A stretch of 64,000 nt of DNA. Origin: Brevundimonas sp. MYb52 (GTDB lineage Bacteria > Pseudomonadota > Alphaproteobacteria > Caulobacterales > Caulobacteraceae). The position numbers and the translations under genes were made by a program. A model generated the notes under the pieces. It made no database searches. It saw only the letters and a list, made by a program, of their open reading frames with translations, and was not told the DNA's origin. Location of the stretch: NCBI RefSeq assembly GCF_002979535.1, contig NZ_PCPB01000003.1, positions 62,001-126,000 of the forward strand, in the 5' to 3' direction. Shown one piece after another: positions 8,781 through 17,215 of the stretch. Positions within the stretch are counted from its first letter, which is position 1. Every line of letters starts with the position of its first letter.

Positions 8781-9574
8781 CGGACGACCGGCGGCGAAGC
8801 CGTGACGGGACCGAGCGCCAGCAGGCCGTCGAACTTTCCGTTCTGCTGGGGCGTCAACAGAACGCCGCGCGCCGTGAGATCGTCAGATTCGGGAATCGGC
8901 GCGTTTCCGCATTCGTCCAGGCACATCCAGGCCTCTCCGCCCTGATGGGCGAGCGTCAACGACAGGGTTTCCTCGGGGCGGATGTGGGCGGCGGCGGGCA
9001 GGCCCAGGGGCGAGCCGACGCGGCGGGTCTTTTCGGCGTGAACGCGTCCGACTAGCGCCAGGACGCGGGCTTGAGGCGCGGCCATGGCCTGCCGCCCCCA
9101 GAGGACGGCGCGGTCCATTTCCGAATAGGACTGGCGGAAACCTTCGACGCGCGGGCTGTTCGGGACTGAGGCGACTACGGTCAGGTCGGCCGCCTCACGC
9201 TGCATGGCGCGCAACCTCAGCAGCAGGTCCAGCATGGCTGCGCTGCCGCGTCCGTCGTGATGGACGAAGGCGCCATGCGGATAGGCGGCAAGGACCGCGC
9301 GCGCCTCGGCCTCGCTGTCCGCCTCCATGAAGGCGTCCAGCGTCGGCTGAAACTCGACCGAATATTCCAGCGAGACGACGACCGGCCCCTGTTCCAGCGC
9401 CGCGCACACCAGGTCGGCGAAGGCGGCGGGGGCTTCGGCCGTGCCGTGGGTTTCGCCGACAAAGACATAGCGGATGTCGTCGCGCCACAGGGCCTCGGAC
9501 CCGGCGACGGGACGACATCCGTCAGACCAGTCGAGCCCCGTCAGCAGGCCGGCGGCGATGAGAGCGCTGATCAT
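8777..9574 (-). CDS. ChaN/TraB-like GETHG-domain protein, possibly secreted
   Basis: The 265-residue protein carries VFVGETHG (residues 37-44), the signature of the ChaN-like/EreA-like/TraB superfamily, in which some members bind haem or hydrolyse peptides and esters. Also present are EYS near residue 70 and a late VGRVHAEK His segment. The N terminus MISALIAAGLLTG is weakly hydrophobic and could be a short signal. I chose ATG 9574 because it has a strong GAGGAG ribosome-binding site in front. It lies 10 nt after the gamma-glutamyltransferase stop and overlaps the next gene by 4 nt, making a three-gene operon. The function is not known. Confidence 0.65.
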   Translation of the reverse strand: MISALIAAGLLTGLDWSDGCRPVAGSEALWRDDIRYVFVGETHGTAEAPAAFADLVCAALEQGPVVVSLEYSVEFQPTLDAFMEADSEAEARAVLAAYPHGAFVHHDGRGSAAMLDLLLRLRAMQREAADLTVVASVPNSPRVEGFRQSYSEMDRAVLWGRQAMAAPQARVLALVGRVHAEKTRRVGSPLGLPAAAHIRPEETLSLTLAHQGGEAWMCLDECGNAPIPESDDLTARGVLLTPQQNGKFDGLLALGPVTASPPVVR

Positions 9575-9584
9575 GGCGTTCTCC

Positions 9585-11414
9585 TCAGTAGGCCAACGCG
9601 TTGCCGTCCTTGCGCATCTCGGTGGCCGCGCCATAGGTCCAGCGGCCCTGTGCGTTGATCTGCTTCATCACGTTCTGATAGCCGCCGAAGCCGCCGTCGG
9701 GCGGGCCGAGATCCCAGCCCATGGCGGTCAGTTGCTGCTTGGTGGCGTCCGGCACGCCGCATTCCAGGTGCAGCTTGCCCACGCCCTCGGCGGGCTGGCC
9801 GGTCGGTTCAGACGAGCCGTAGTGCTGCCAGCGGGGGCTGTCGCCGGCCTGCTGCGGGTCCAGGCCGTAGTCGACCATGTTGATGATGATCTGGGCCTGG
9901 CCCTGGGGCTGCATCCCGCCGCCCATGACGCCATAGGCCATCCACGGCTCCCCGTCCTTGCAGGCGAAGCCGGGGATGATGGTGTGGAAGGGCCGCTTGC
10001 CCGGCGCATAGATGTTGGGGTGGCCGTCGGTCAGGGCGAACAACTCGCCTCGGTCCTGGAACATGAAGCCTAGGGTGCCGCCGTCCGGGCCGTCGGGCGT
10101 CAGGCCTGATCCCATGCCGCGATAGTTGGACTGGATCCAGCTGACCATCATCCCGTCCTTGTCGGCCACGCTGAAATAGGTGGTGTCGCCCTGGGTCGGG
10201 GCGTCGCCGGGGAAGACGCGGTCCATGACGCGGTTCGGACTGATCAGCTTGGCGCGTTCGGCGGCGTAGGCCTTGGAGTTCAGCCAGGCGGTCGGGGCCT
10301 TGGCGAAGCGTTCGTCGGCGAAGTAGCGGGCGCGGTCCTCGAACGCCAGGCGCTTGGCCTCGGCCTGGACGTGGATCGAGGCGGCGGACTGGAAGCCCAT
10401 GGCCTTCAGGTCGAACTGCTCGCAGATGTTCAGGATCTGGTTGGTCGACAACCCTTGAGTGTTCGGCCCCAGAGAATAGACCTCGACCCCGCGATAGGTG
10501 GTCATCAGCGGCTCGACCCATTCGGTGCGGTGGGCGGCCAGGTCGGCGCGGGTCATCCAGCCGCCGATGCGCTTGAAATAGCGCTCGATGTGGTCGGCGA
10601 TGGCGCCGTCATAGAAGGCGTCGCGGCCGCCCTCGGCGATCATGCGATAGGTGCGACCCAGGTCGGGGTTGGCGAAGATCTCGCCCGTCTTCGGCGTGCG
10701 GCCGTGGGGCGTGTAAACCTTCTTGCGGTTGTCGTTCTCCTCGATCAGGGACGCGCCCCGATCAAAACCGGCCATGTTGCGTTCCAGATACCAGGCGATG
10801 ACCTCGGGCACGGGCACGCCCTGTTCGCACAGTTCGGCGACGGGGATCAGGACGTCCTTCCACGGCAGCTTGCCGTAGCGTTGGTGCGCGCTCCACCAGG
10901 CGTCGACCGTGCCGGGGACGTTGACGGTGACCGCGCCGTACTTGGGCAGGTAGCCGTCCGGTCCTGCCTTGGAGCGGGCGGTGGCCAGCGACAGACCGCG
11001 CGGGCTGTTTCCCGAACCGTTGAAGCCGACGACCTTCTTCTGGGCCGGGTCCCACATCAGGCCAAAGGCGTCGCCGCCGATGCCGTTGGCGGTCGGCTCC
11101 AGGAAGCCCAGGGCGGCATTGATGGCGATGGCGGCGTCGATGGCCGAGCCCCCGCGCCTCAGGGTGTCCAGACCGATCAGGGTCGCGGCCGGATGGGCCG
11201 TGGCGGCCGCGCCATTGGCGCCCCAGACCGTCGAGCGGCCGACGAACTTCGGTCCCGTCACCCGGTCGCCGATGCCGACCCCGGCATAGGGATCGGCTGG
11301 GCGAGGGGCGGCTGGCGCTTTCGCTGTCGGGGTTGTGGTCTGGGCGGCGACCGATCCGGCCCCGGCCAGAAGGGCGCCGGCGGGCAGGGTGGACAGGAAG
11401 GTGCGGCGACGCAT
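9585..11414 (-). CDS. ggt: Gamma-glutamyltransferase, exported
   Basis: This is a 609-residue N-terminal nucleophile hydrolase that cleaves gamma-glutamyl bonds such as those of glutathione in the periplasm. The autoprocessing/catalytic Thr411 is visible in QGDTTYFSV. The donor-binding Arg region, the PTANGIGGDAF segment and the MGGGMQPQGQ small-subunit motif are also present. The N terminus MRRRTFLSTLPAGALLAGAG looks like a twin-arginine or Sec signal. It is the first gene of a minus-strand operon with the GETHG-domain protein. A MAPEG protein lies about 9 kb away, but a shared glutathione role is only speculation. Confidence 0.93.
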   Translation of the reverse strand: MRRRTFLSTLPAGALLAGAGSVAAQTTTPTAKAPAAPRPADPYAGVGIGDRVTGPKFVGRSTVWGANGAAATAHPAATLIGLDTLRRGGSAIDAAIAINAALGFLEPTANGIGGDAFGLMWDPAQKKVVGFNGSGNSPRGLSLATARSKAGPDGYLPKYGAVTVNVPGTVDAWWSAHQRYGKLPWKDVLIPVAELCEQGVPVPEVIAWYLERNMAGFDRGASLIEENDNRKKVYTPHGRTPKTGEIFANPDLGRTYRMIAEGGRDAFYDGAIADHIERYFKRIGGWMTRADLAAHRTEWVEPLMTTYRGVEVYSLGPNTQGLSTNQILNICEQFDLKAMGFQSAASIHVQAEAKRLAFEDRARYFADERFAKAPTAWLNSKAYAAERAKLISPNRVMDRVFPGDAPTQGDTTYFSVADKDGMMVSWIQSNYRGMGSGLTPDGPDGGTLGFMFQDRGELFALTDGHPNIYAPGKRPFHTIIPGFACKDGEPWMAYGVMGGGMQPQGQAQIIINMVDYGLDPQQAGDSPRWQHYGSSEPTGQPAEGVGKLHLECGVPDATKQQLTAMGWDLGPPDGGFGGYQNVMKQINAQGRWTYGAATEMRKDGNALAY

Positions 11415-11493
11415 GGTGAAACTCCCCCGAGAACTGAAGGTCGCATCAAGGACCGGGAGCGAGGCGGGGGCAAGCGCGCGTTGATACAGGGGG

Positions 11494-11528
11494 CAAAGAA
11501 AAAGGGCCGCTCCCGGAGGAACGGCCCT
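11494..11528 (-). terminator. Rho-independent terminator of exbD
   Basis: AGGGCCG (11503-11509) pairs with CGGCCCT (11522-11528). Read on the minus strand, the stem is followed by TTTTTCTTT. It lies 24 nt after the exbD stop and before the gamma-glutamyltransferase promoter region. Confidence 0.85.
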
Positions 11529-11552
11529 GATCCATGAGAGCGGAGGTAAGTC

Positions 11553-11993
<441 letters not shown>

Positions 11994-12186
11994 ACGCCGT
12001 CGTCTCCATTACAGCTCGCATTCTCCGGCGAGCAGCACTCAAAGGTATGGATCGTCTCTTGGCGTCCTGCGCCGGGCTTGTAAAGCCGTCTTGCGTGACG
12101 AATTCGCGTCAAAGGGCAATAAGATTGCATAACTGGCCGTTTCGCAGGTGCGAGACGACCGGTTCAAACCCTTTGACCCCAGCCAC

Positions 12187-12804
12187 TTAGCCTCTGGCGA
12201 GCTTCAAGAAGCGGTCGGTCAGGGCCTGATCGTCCTTGAAGGCGCCGGTGAAGCGGGTGGTGATGGTGGTGACGTGGCGGTGATGCACGCCGCGCGTGGT
12301 CATGCACTGGTGCGCCGCATCGACCAGGACGGCCACGCCGCGCGGTTGCAGGTGCGATTCGATGGCCTCGATGATGTCGTTGGTCAGGGTCTCCTGGTTC
12401 TGGAGACGACGGGCGAAGATCTCGACCACGCGCGCCAGCTTGGAGATGCCCACCACCTTCTCGCCCGGCAGATAGGCGACATAGGCCTTGCCCAGGAAGG
12501 GGGCCATGTGGTGCTCGCAATGGCTCTCGATCTCGATGTCGCGCAGGATGACCATGTCGTCATAGCCGGTCACATCCTCGAAGGTGCGCGACAGTTCCTT
12601 GCCCGCGTCGGCGTCATAGCCGTCGAACCATTCGCCATAGGCGTCGACCACGCGCTTGGGCGTGTCGATCAGGCCGGGGCGCGCAGGATCGTCGCCGGCC
12701 CAGGCGATCAGGGTGCGGACGGCCTCCAGCGCCTGCTCGCGGCTGGGGCGCTTGGGGGCTTCCTCGTTGGCGACGAGAACGGGCTTGGCGGGCGTGGTGT
12801 TCAT
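12187..12804 (-). CDS. folE: GTP cyclohydrolase I
   Basis: The 205-residue enzyme makes dihydroneopterin triphosphate from GTP, the first step of tetrahydrofolate synthesis. Zinc ligands and active-site residues are visible in IESHCEHHMAPF and in the C-terminal HQCMTTRGVHH segment. Length and motifs fit the FolE type I homodecamer. ATG 12804 (MNTTPAK) is the preferred start. ATG 12816 is in frame 12 nt upstream, and neither has a strong ribosome-binding site. The gene is divergent from cysS, with a 132-bp shared promoter region. Confidence 0.95.
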   Translation of the reverse strand: MNTTPAKPVLVANEEAPKRPSREQALEAVRTLIAWAGDDPARPGLIDTPKRVVDAYGEWFDGYDADAGKELSRTFEDVTGYDDMVILRDIEIESHCEHHMAPFLGKAYVAYLPGEKVVGISKLARVVEIFARRLQNQETLTNDIIEAIESHLQPRGVAVLVDAAHQCMTTRGVHHRHVTTITTRFTGAFKDDQALTDRFLKLARG

Positions 12805-12936
12805 GAATCTGTCCAACGGCGGCGGGGAGGGTCCGCTGCGGCTTACCTTTTACCAATGGGCGCAGGATGTGTAATCAGGCCGCTATATGGGACAGGTTGT
12901 CCGTCCCGCAAGAAAACTCGCAAAAGACTGTCCCCC

Positions 12937-14388
12937 ATGCCGTTGCACATCCACGACACCCTTCGCCGTGAAAAGCGCGTTTTCACGCCGCGCGATCCGA
13001 ACCGGGTGACGCTCTATGTCTGCGGTCCGACGGTCTATGACTACGCCCATATCGGCAATGCGCGCCCGCCGGTGGTGTTCGACGTTCTGGTCCGCTTGCT
13101 GCGCCGGACCTATGGCCCGGACAAGGTCGTCTATGCCCGCAACGTCACCGACGTGGACGACAAGATCAACGCCAAGGCCGCCAAGGAAGGCGTCGCCATT
13201 GGCGAGATCACGGCCCGCTACGAGGCCGCCTATCTGGCCGACATGGGCCTGCTGAACGTCAGCCCGCCGGACATCGCCCCGCACGTCACCGACTACATCG
13301 ACGCCATCACGGCCCAGATCCAGGCCATCATCGACGCCGGCAACGCCTATGCAGCCGAGGGCCATGTCCTGTTCGACGTCTCCAGCTATCCGTCCTACGG
13401 CGCGCTGTCGGGCCGAAATCTGGACGACATGATCGCCGGGGCCCGTGTCGAGGTCGCGCCCTATAAGAAGAACCCGCACGACTTCGTCCTGTGGAAGCCG
13501 TCCAAGGCCGATGAGCCGTCCTGGCCGAGCCCGTGGGGCGAAGGGCGTCCCGGCTGGCACATCGAATGCTCGGCTATGATCGAGAAGACGCTCGGCCTGC
13601 CGATCGACATTCACGGCGGCGGCATCGACCTGGTCTTCCCGCACCATGAGAACGAGATCGCCCAGGGCGTCTGCGCCCACGGTCACGCCCACGGCGATCA
13701 GGCCCACGACGAATACGCCCGCTACTGGATGCACAACGGCTTCCTGACCGTGGACGCCGAGAAGATGTCCAAGTCGATCGGCAACGTCCTGCTGCTGCAT
13801 GATCTGGTGAAGGCCATGCCGGGCGAGGTGGTGCGCTGGGCCCTGCTGAGCGCCCACTATCGTCAGCCCCTGGACTGGAACCAGACCCTGCTGGAGCAGA
13901 GCCGCAAGAACCTGGACCGCCTCTACGGCGTCCTGCGCGACGCTGACGCGGCCCTGGCGGACTTCGACGAGGCCACGCTGGACGAGGCCGAGATGGAGCT
14001 GGCCGAGAACGCCATGGACGCGGTGCTGGACGCGCTGGAGGACGACCTGAACACGCCGGGCGCCATTGCTCAGCTGTTCGGCCTGGGCAATGCCCTGCGC
14101 GACCTGCTCAACGACGCCGAGGCCGACATCAATGATGTGGCCATGGCCCGCTGGAGCTTGACGGAAGCGGCGGGTTTGCTGGGGGTGCTGGCCATGACGC
14201 CCGACGCCTGGTTCGAGGGCGGCGATCCCGCTCTGAAGGCCGAGGTCGAGGCCCTGCTGGAACAACGCGCCAGCGCCCGCGCTGACAAGAACTGGGCCGA
14301 GGCCGACCGCATCCGCGACCGTCTGAACGAACTGAACGTCGTGGTCATGGACGGCCCGCAAGGCGCGACCTGGCGGGTGAAGGGCTAA
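12937..14388 (+). CDS. cysS: Cysteinyl-tRNA synthetase
   Basis: The 483-residue class I synthetase charges tRNA-Cys. It has the zinc-binding Cys in YVCGPTVYD, the HIGH signature as YDYAHIGNARP, the HIECSAM zinc segment with the HHENEIAQ region, and KMSKSIGN. The C-terminal DALR-like helical domain is present (NTPGAIAQLF). ATG 12937 gives the standard N terminus MPLHIHDTL. The same frame stays open for nearly 800 nt upstream, but that stretch is antisense to folE. The gene is convergent with the lytic transglycosylase, with a palindrome between them. Confidence 0.97.
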   Translation: MPLHIHDTLRREKRVFTPRDPNRVTLYVCGPTVYDYAHIGNARPPVVFDVLVRLLRRTYGPDKVVYARNVTDVDDKINAKAAKEGVAIGEITARYEAAYLADMGLLNVSPPDIAPHVTDYIDAITAQIQAIIDAGNAYAAEGHVLFDVSSYPSYGALSGRNLDDMIAGARVEVAPYKKNPHDFVLWKPSKADEPSWPSPWGEGRPGWHIECSAMIEKTLGLPIDIHGGGIDLVFPHHENEIAQGVCAHGHAHGDQAHDEYARYWMHNGFLTVDAEKMSKSIGNVLLLHDLVKAMPGEVVRWALLSAHYRQPLDWNQTLLEQSRKNLDRLYGVLRDADAALADFDEATLDEAEMELAENAMDAVLDALEDDLNTPGAIAQLFGLGNALRDLLNDAEADINDVAMARWSLTEAAGLLGVLAMTPDAWFEGGDPALKAEVEALLEQRASARADKNWAEADRIRDRLNELNVVVMDGPQGATWRVKG

Positions 14389-14390
14389 AT

Positions 14391-14419
14391 CTCCCTTCTC
14401 CCACAAGGGGAGAAGGGAA
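14391..14419. repeat. Single copy of a CCTTCTCCC/GGGAGAAGG palindrome between convergent genes
   Basis: The hairpin CCCTTCTCCC-acaa-GGGGAGAAGGG lies between the stops of cysS and the transglycosylase. The same palindromic core occurs at 25013-25158 and 37918-38040. Its position suggests a two-way transcription terminator. Confidence 0.7.
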
Positions 14420-14421
14420 AA

Positions 14422-15708
14422 TCAGCGCGCTTTCCGTATCAGTTCGTCGGCCAGCACGTCGGTCAGGTAGCCGTCCGCGACCCGCCCGTTGGCCTGTTGC
14501 CAGCGGCGCAGCGCGGCGCGGGTGTTGGAACCGATGACGCCGTCGACGCCCTGGGTGTCGAAGCCCATGCGGGTCAGGGCCGTCTGGGCGCCGACGCGCT
14601 GTTCGCGGGTCAGGGGGCCGTCGTTGGGCCAGGCGACGGTCAGGCCCGGCTTGCCCTGCACCCCGTCGGCGATCAGGCCGATGGCCAGGGCATAGCTGAC
14701 CGAGTTGTTGTAGCGCCGGATCACATAGTGGTTGGGCAGGGCCAGGAAGGCCGGGCCCTTGGCCCCCTGAGGCAGCAGGATGGTCGCGCCCTCGGCGGCT
14801 TCTTCGCTGTTCGGCGCCGAACCATTGGCCAGACGCACGCCCCGGCCCGACCAGTAGGCCCAGTTGTGCTTGGGTCCTTCGGCCTGGCTGTAGTCGAAGT
14901 TGGCGGGCAGGGTGACCTCGTAGGCCCAGCCCTGACCGCGCTTCCATCCGGCCTGGGCCAGCAGATTCGCCGCCGAGGCCAGGGCGTCGGCGTCTGAGCC
15001 CCAGATGTCCACTTTCCCGTCGCCGTTCTGATCCACGCCCAGCTTCAGATAGCTGTCGGGCATGAACTGGGTCTGGCCCATGGCGCCCGCCCAGCTGCCC
15101 TTCAGGCCGCTGCGGGCGCGCTTGCCGTCCACGACGATGTCGAGGGCGTTCTTCAGCTGGTCCTCGGCCCAGGCGCGGCGGCGGCCGTCATAGGCCAGGG
15201 TGGCGAGCGAGCGGATGACGTCGAAATCGCCCTGAACCTGGCCAAAGGCGCTTTCCTGGGCCCAGACGCCCAGCAGAATCTCGGTCGGGACGCCGAATCT
15301 CTGGGTCACCTCCCACGGCACGCGATCGACGCGCTGACGGGCCATGCCGATTCGGGCGGGGGCGGTGGCGCTCTGGATATAGGCGCCGGCCGGGCGCGAG
15401 AACTCGGGCTGGTTGCGGTCCAGGCGGACGACGCTGGCGTTCGGCGTGACGCCGTTCAGCTCGCGCGAGTATTCCCATTTGCGCGCGCCGCCGAGGCGAT
15501 CGAGGAAGCTCTTCTTCCAGGCTTCGAAGCTGGCCTGATCATAGGCGTCGGACAGGTCTGTGGCCGCAGGGGGCGGCGTCGACGGCGGCGTGGCCGGAGC
15601 CGGCTCGACGACGGGGGGCGGCGCGGGCTGCGGTTGAGGCGGCGTCGGAACCATGGGCGCACAGGCCGCAACAGAACCAATCAGAGCAAGACGATAGGCG
15701 ATACGCAT
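14422..15708 (-). CDS. MltB-type lytic murein transglycosylase with peptidoglycan-binding domain, lipoprotein
   Basis: The 428-residue lipoprotein starts with a signal ending in VAAC (lipobox), followed by a Pro-rich linker of about 35 residues. The SLT_2/MltB catalytic domain follows, with the catalytic Glu in GVWAQESAFG, the family motif GAMGQTQFMPDSY, and the calcium-loop-like DQNGDGKVDIW. A C-terminal peptidoglycan_binding_1 domain ends the protein (GFDTQGVDGVIGSNTRAAL). It cleaves glycan strands to 1,6-anhydro products during wall turnover. ATG 15708 starts a compact signal, and ATG 15714 is two codons upstream. Confidence 0.92.
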   Translation of the reverse strand: MRIAYRLALIGSVAACAPMVPTPPQPQPAPPPVVEPAPATPPSTPPPAATDLSDAYDQASFEAWKKSFLDRLGGARKWEYSRELNGVTPNASVVRLDRNQPEFSRPAGAYIQSATAPARIGMARQRVDRVPWEVTQRFGVPTEILLGVWAQESAFGQVQGDFDVIRSLATLAYDGRRRAWAEDQLKNALDIVVDGKRARSGLKGSWAGAMGQTQFMPDSYLKLGVDQNGDGKVDIWGSDADALASAANLLAQAGWKRGQGWAYEVTLPANFDYSQAEGPKHNWAYWSGRGVRLANGSAPNSEEAAEGATILLPQGAKGPAFLALPNHYVIRRYNNSVSYALAIGLIADGVQGKPGLTVAWPNDGPLTREQRVGAQTALTRMGFDTQGVDGVIGSNTRAALRRWQQANGRVADGYLTDVLADELIRKAR

Positions 15709-16077
15709 GACCACAGGCTAACGCCCCCGAATTCCACGACCAATCACAAGCGCGCGAAGCCAAAAGGAGTTTCCGTGAAAAGGGTTAAGCCCGCGCTAAC
15801 CCTTTTTGAAAGCGCGCCCTTAACGAACGTCGTTTTACATTTCAGCTCCCTTGGACACGGCCTGGTGGCGGAGGGGCGACGCGCCGGACGTGCATGTCCG
15901 GAGACCCTCCGTTCAACTCGGAGGCCAGGCCTCCAGCGGAATCCCGGCGCGGAATGTTGACGAAAGGCGGCGGCCTCTCTATACGCACCGCTCCGCCGCA
16001 AGGTCCTGTTCGCAGGGTTTTCGCGCATTTGTTTTTGACCGCCCTCACGGGCCTCCAATTCTTCGGGACGTCCGACC
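15709..16077. other. 369-bp intergenic region with a 10-bp inverted repeat
   Basis: This is the divergent region between the transglycosylase and rpmJ. AAAAGGGTTA (15778-15787) and TAACCCTTTT (15797-15806) form a perfect inverted repeat around a 9-nt spacer. The inner part reads TTAA-N7-CTAAC, one mismatch from a CtrA box, and another TTAAC follows near 15821. A GTG with a good AAAAGGAG site opens a 61-codon frame at 15775, but the frame does not look like a gene. I see nothing else here beyond promoter space. Confidence 0.5.
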
Positions 16078-16203
16078 ATGAAGGTCCGTAGCTCGCTTAA
16101 GTCGCTCAAGGGTCGCCACCGCGACTGCAAGATCGTTCGCCGCAAGGGCGTGGTCTATGTGATCAACAAGACCGATCCGCGCTTCAAGGCCAAGCAAGGC
16201 TAA
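16078..16203 (+). CDS. rpmJ: 50S ribosomal protein bL36, 41-residue cysteine-poor form
   Basis: This 41-residue gene is too short for most ORF scans. The product begins [20 protein letters not shown] and ends [10 protein letters not shown], matching the alphaproteobacterial bL36 layout. It keeps only one of the four zinc ligands of classical bL36, so it is the zinc-independent (C-minus) type. bL36 is a small, highly basic protein of the large ribosomal subunit. It is followed by its own hairpin terminator and preceded by a long leader region. Confidence 0.96.
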   Translation: MKVRSSLKSLKGRHRDCKIVRRKGVVYVINKTDPRFKAKQG

Positions 16204-16245
16204 GAACCGCGTCGGCGCCGGTTCCGGCGCTGCGGTTGCGATATT

Positions 16246-16277
16246 CAAAGGCTGCGGGCTTCGCCTGCAGCCTTTTT
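16246..16277 (+). terminator. Rho-independent terminator of rpmJ
   Basis: AAAGGCTGCGGGC and GCCTGCAGCCTTTTT form a GC-rich stem with a TTC/TTCG loop and a run of five T. It lies about 45 nt after the rpmJ stop. Confidence 0.88.
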
Positions 16278-16298
16278 CGTGTCCGGCGTCAGGCTTCG

Positions 16299-16340
16299 GA
16301 ATCGGACGCGATTCGCCCCTGAGGCCCGTTCGAGCGATTC
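16299..16340. promoter_or_regulatory. Cluster of three GANTC sites upstream of gapR
   Basis: GAATC at 16299-16303, GATTC at 16310-16314 and GATTC at 16336-16340 lie 85-126 bp before the gapR start. GANTC is the methylation target of CcrM in Caulobacterales, and clustered promoter sites can tie transcription to replication through GcrA. That effect here is inference. Confidence 0.5.
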
Positions 16341-16424
16341 CCTTCTTGCCCTGCCGGCCCCCGGTCTGCTTGAGAGTGGGGTCACGGTCGCCCGCCGGCC
16401 AATTCAAGTTTCGGAGCTTTCCTC

Positions 16425-16703
16425 ATGGCCGACGACGCCCCCGCCTTTGACGCCGCCTCGGACGTCCTGACCGCCACGGCCCAGGGCCGCCTTCGCTCCA
16501 TCATCGAGCGCCTGGAGCGCCTCGAAGAGGACAAGCAGGCTGTCATGGTCGACATGAAGGAGGTCTTCGCCGAGGCCAAGGGCGAGGGCTATGACGTCAA
16601 GGTGCTGCGCAAGGTTCTGCGTCTGCGCAAGCAGGACAAGGCCAAGCGTCAGGAAGAAGAAGCGATTCTGGACCTCTACCTCTCGGCCCTCGGCGAGATC
16701 TGA
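16425..16703 (+). CDS. gapR: GapR/DUF2312 nucleoid-associated protein
   Basis: The 92-residue coiled protein contains the whole DUF2312 domain: TAQGRLRSIIERLERLEEDK, the EVFAEAKGEGYDVKVLRKV core, and the almost invariant RKQDKAKRQEEE and LDLYLSALGEI end. In Caulobacter GapR is an AT-rich and overtwisted-DNA-binding protein needed for replication and segregation. It forms a clamp-like tetramer around DNA. The length and motifs match the family without insertions. Its promoter carries three GANTC sites. A gene with a CTG start follows 11 nt after its stop and is probably co-transcribed. Confidence 0.94.
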   Translation: MADDAPAFDAASDVLTATAQGRLRSIIERLERLEEDKQAVMVDMKEVFAEAKGEGYDVKVLRKVLRLRKQDKAKRQEEEAILDLYLSALGEI

Positions 16704-16714
16704 GGGAGGCGGGC

Positions 16715-17197
16715 CTGAAGCGCACGCCCTTCAAGCCCCCCAGCGACCGCCCTTCACGCTCCAGCAGCCTGAAGGGCGGCGACGCGTCCAAGCTGCGCTC
16801 CAGCGGATTCAAGCGCAGTCCGAAGGACGGTAGCACCTCTAGCCTGCGCTCAAGTAGTCCGAAGGACGGTAGCGCCCCTAAAAAGAAACCTTCGCTGTCT
16901 CCCTGGGAGCAGCAGAAAGAGGCCGCGAAACGCGCGGCCCTGAACGCCCTGAAACGCGCCCGCCGCTCGGCAGAGAAGGCGGGCGTTTCGCTGTCCGAAT
17001 GGGAGGGCGACTTCCTCGATTCGGTCGGCGAGCGAATCCAGACCCACGGCCGCGCCTTCGCCGATCCTGAAAAGGGCGCGCCGGGTCAGGCCTTTTCGAC
17101 CATGCAGACCCGCAAGCTCAGGGAAATCACCGCCAAGGCCAACGGCGAAGAAACCCGCCCCTGGATGCGCAAGGCGAAGAAGATCGCGGAAGACTGA
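16715..17197 (+). CDS. Basic protein of unknown function, apparent CTG start, downstream of gapR
   Basis: The reading frame has no ATG, GTG or TTG between the last upstream stop (16592) and deep in the gene, so automatic callers miss it. CTG 16715 is preceded at 5-nt spacing by GGGAGG and gives a natural N terminus, MKRTPFKPPSDRP. The 160-residue product has a Ser/Lys/Arg-rich tail containing two in-frame copies of SPKDGS (13-codon period). A helical Lys/Arg-rich stretch (EAAKRAALNALKRARRS) follows, then a C-terminal block around GERIQTHGRAFADPEKG. Codon use matches the neighbours. It may bind nucleic acid, but no family is recognised. A mutated ATG is the alternative. Confidence 0.65.
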   Translation: MKRTPFKPPSDRPSRSSSLKGGDASKLRSSGFKRSPKDGSTSSLRSSSPKDGSAPKKKPSLSPWEQQKEAAKRAALNALKRARRSAEKAGVSLSEWEGDFLDSVGERIQTHGRAFADPEKGAPGQAFSTMQTRKLREITAKANGEETRPWMRKAKKIAED

Positions 17198-17215
17198 GAG
17201 CGGCGGCGGCCTGAT

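Noticed and set aside
12155..12180. GGTTCAAACC resembling a tRNA T-loop
   Set aside because: No matching acceptor, D-arm or anticodon stem can be drawn around it, and it is next to the folE stop.
12148..12936. Upstream extension of the cysS frame
   Set aside because: It is antisense to folE, and the conserved CysS N terminus starts at 12937.
15775..15960. 61-codon frame starting at GTG with a good AAAAGGAG site
   Set aside because: The frame has an unstructured Arg-rich end and no similarity I recognise. The start overlaps an inverted repeat, so it is more likely a leader region.
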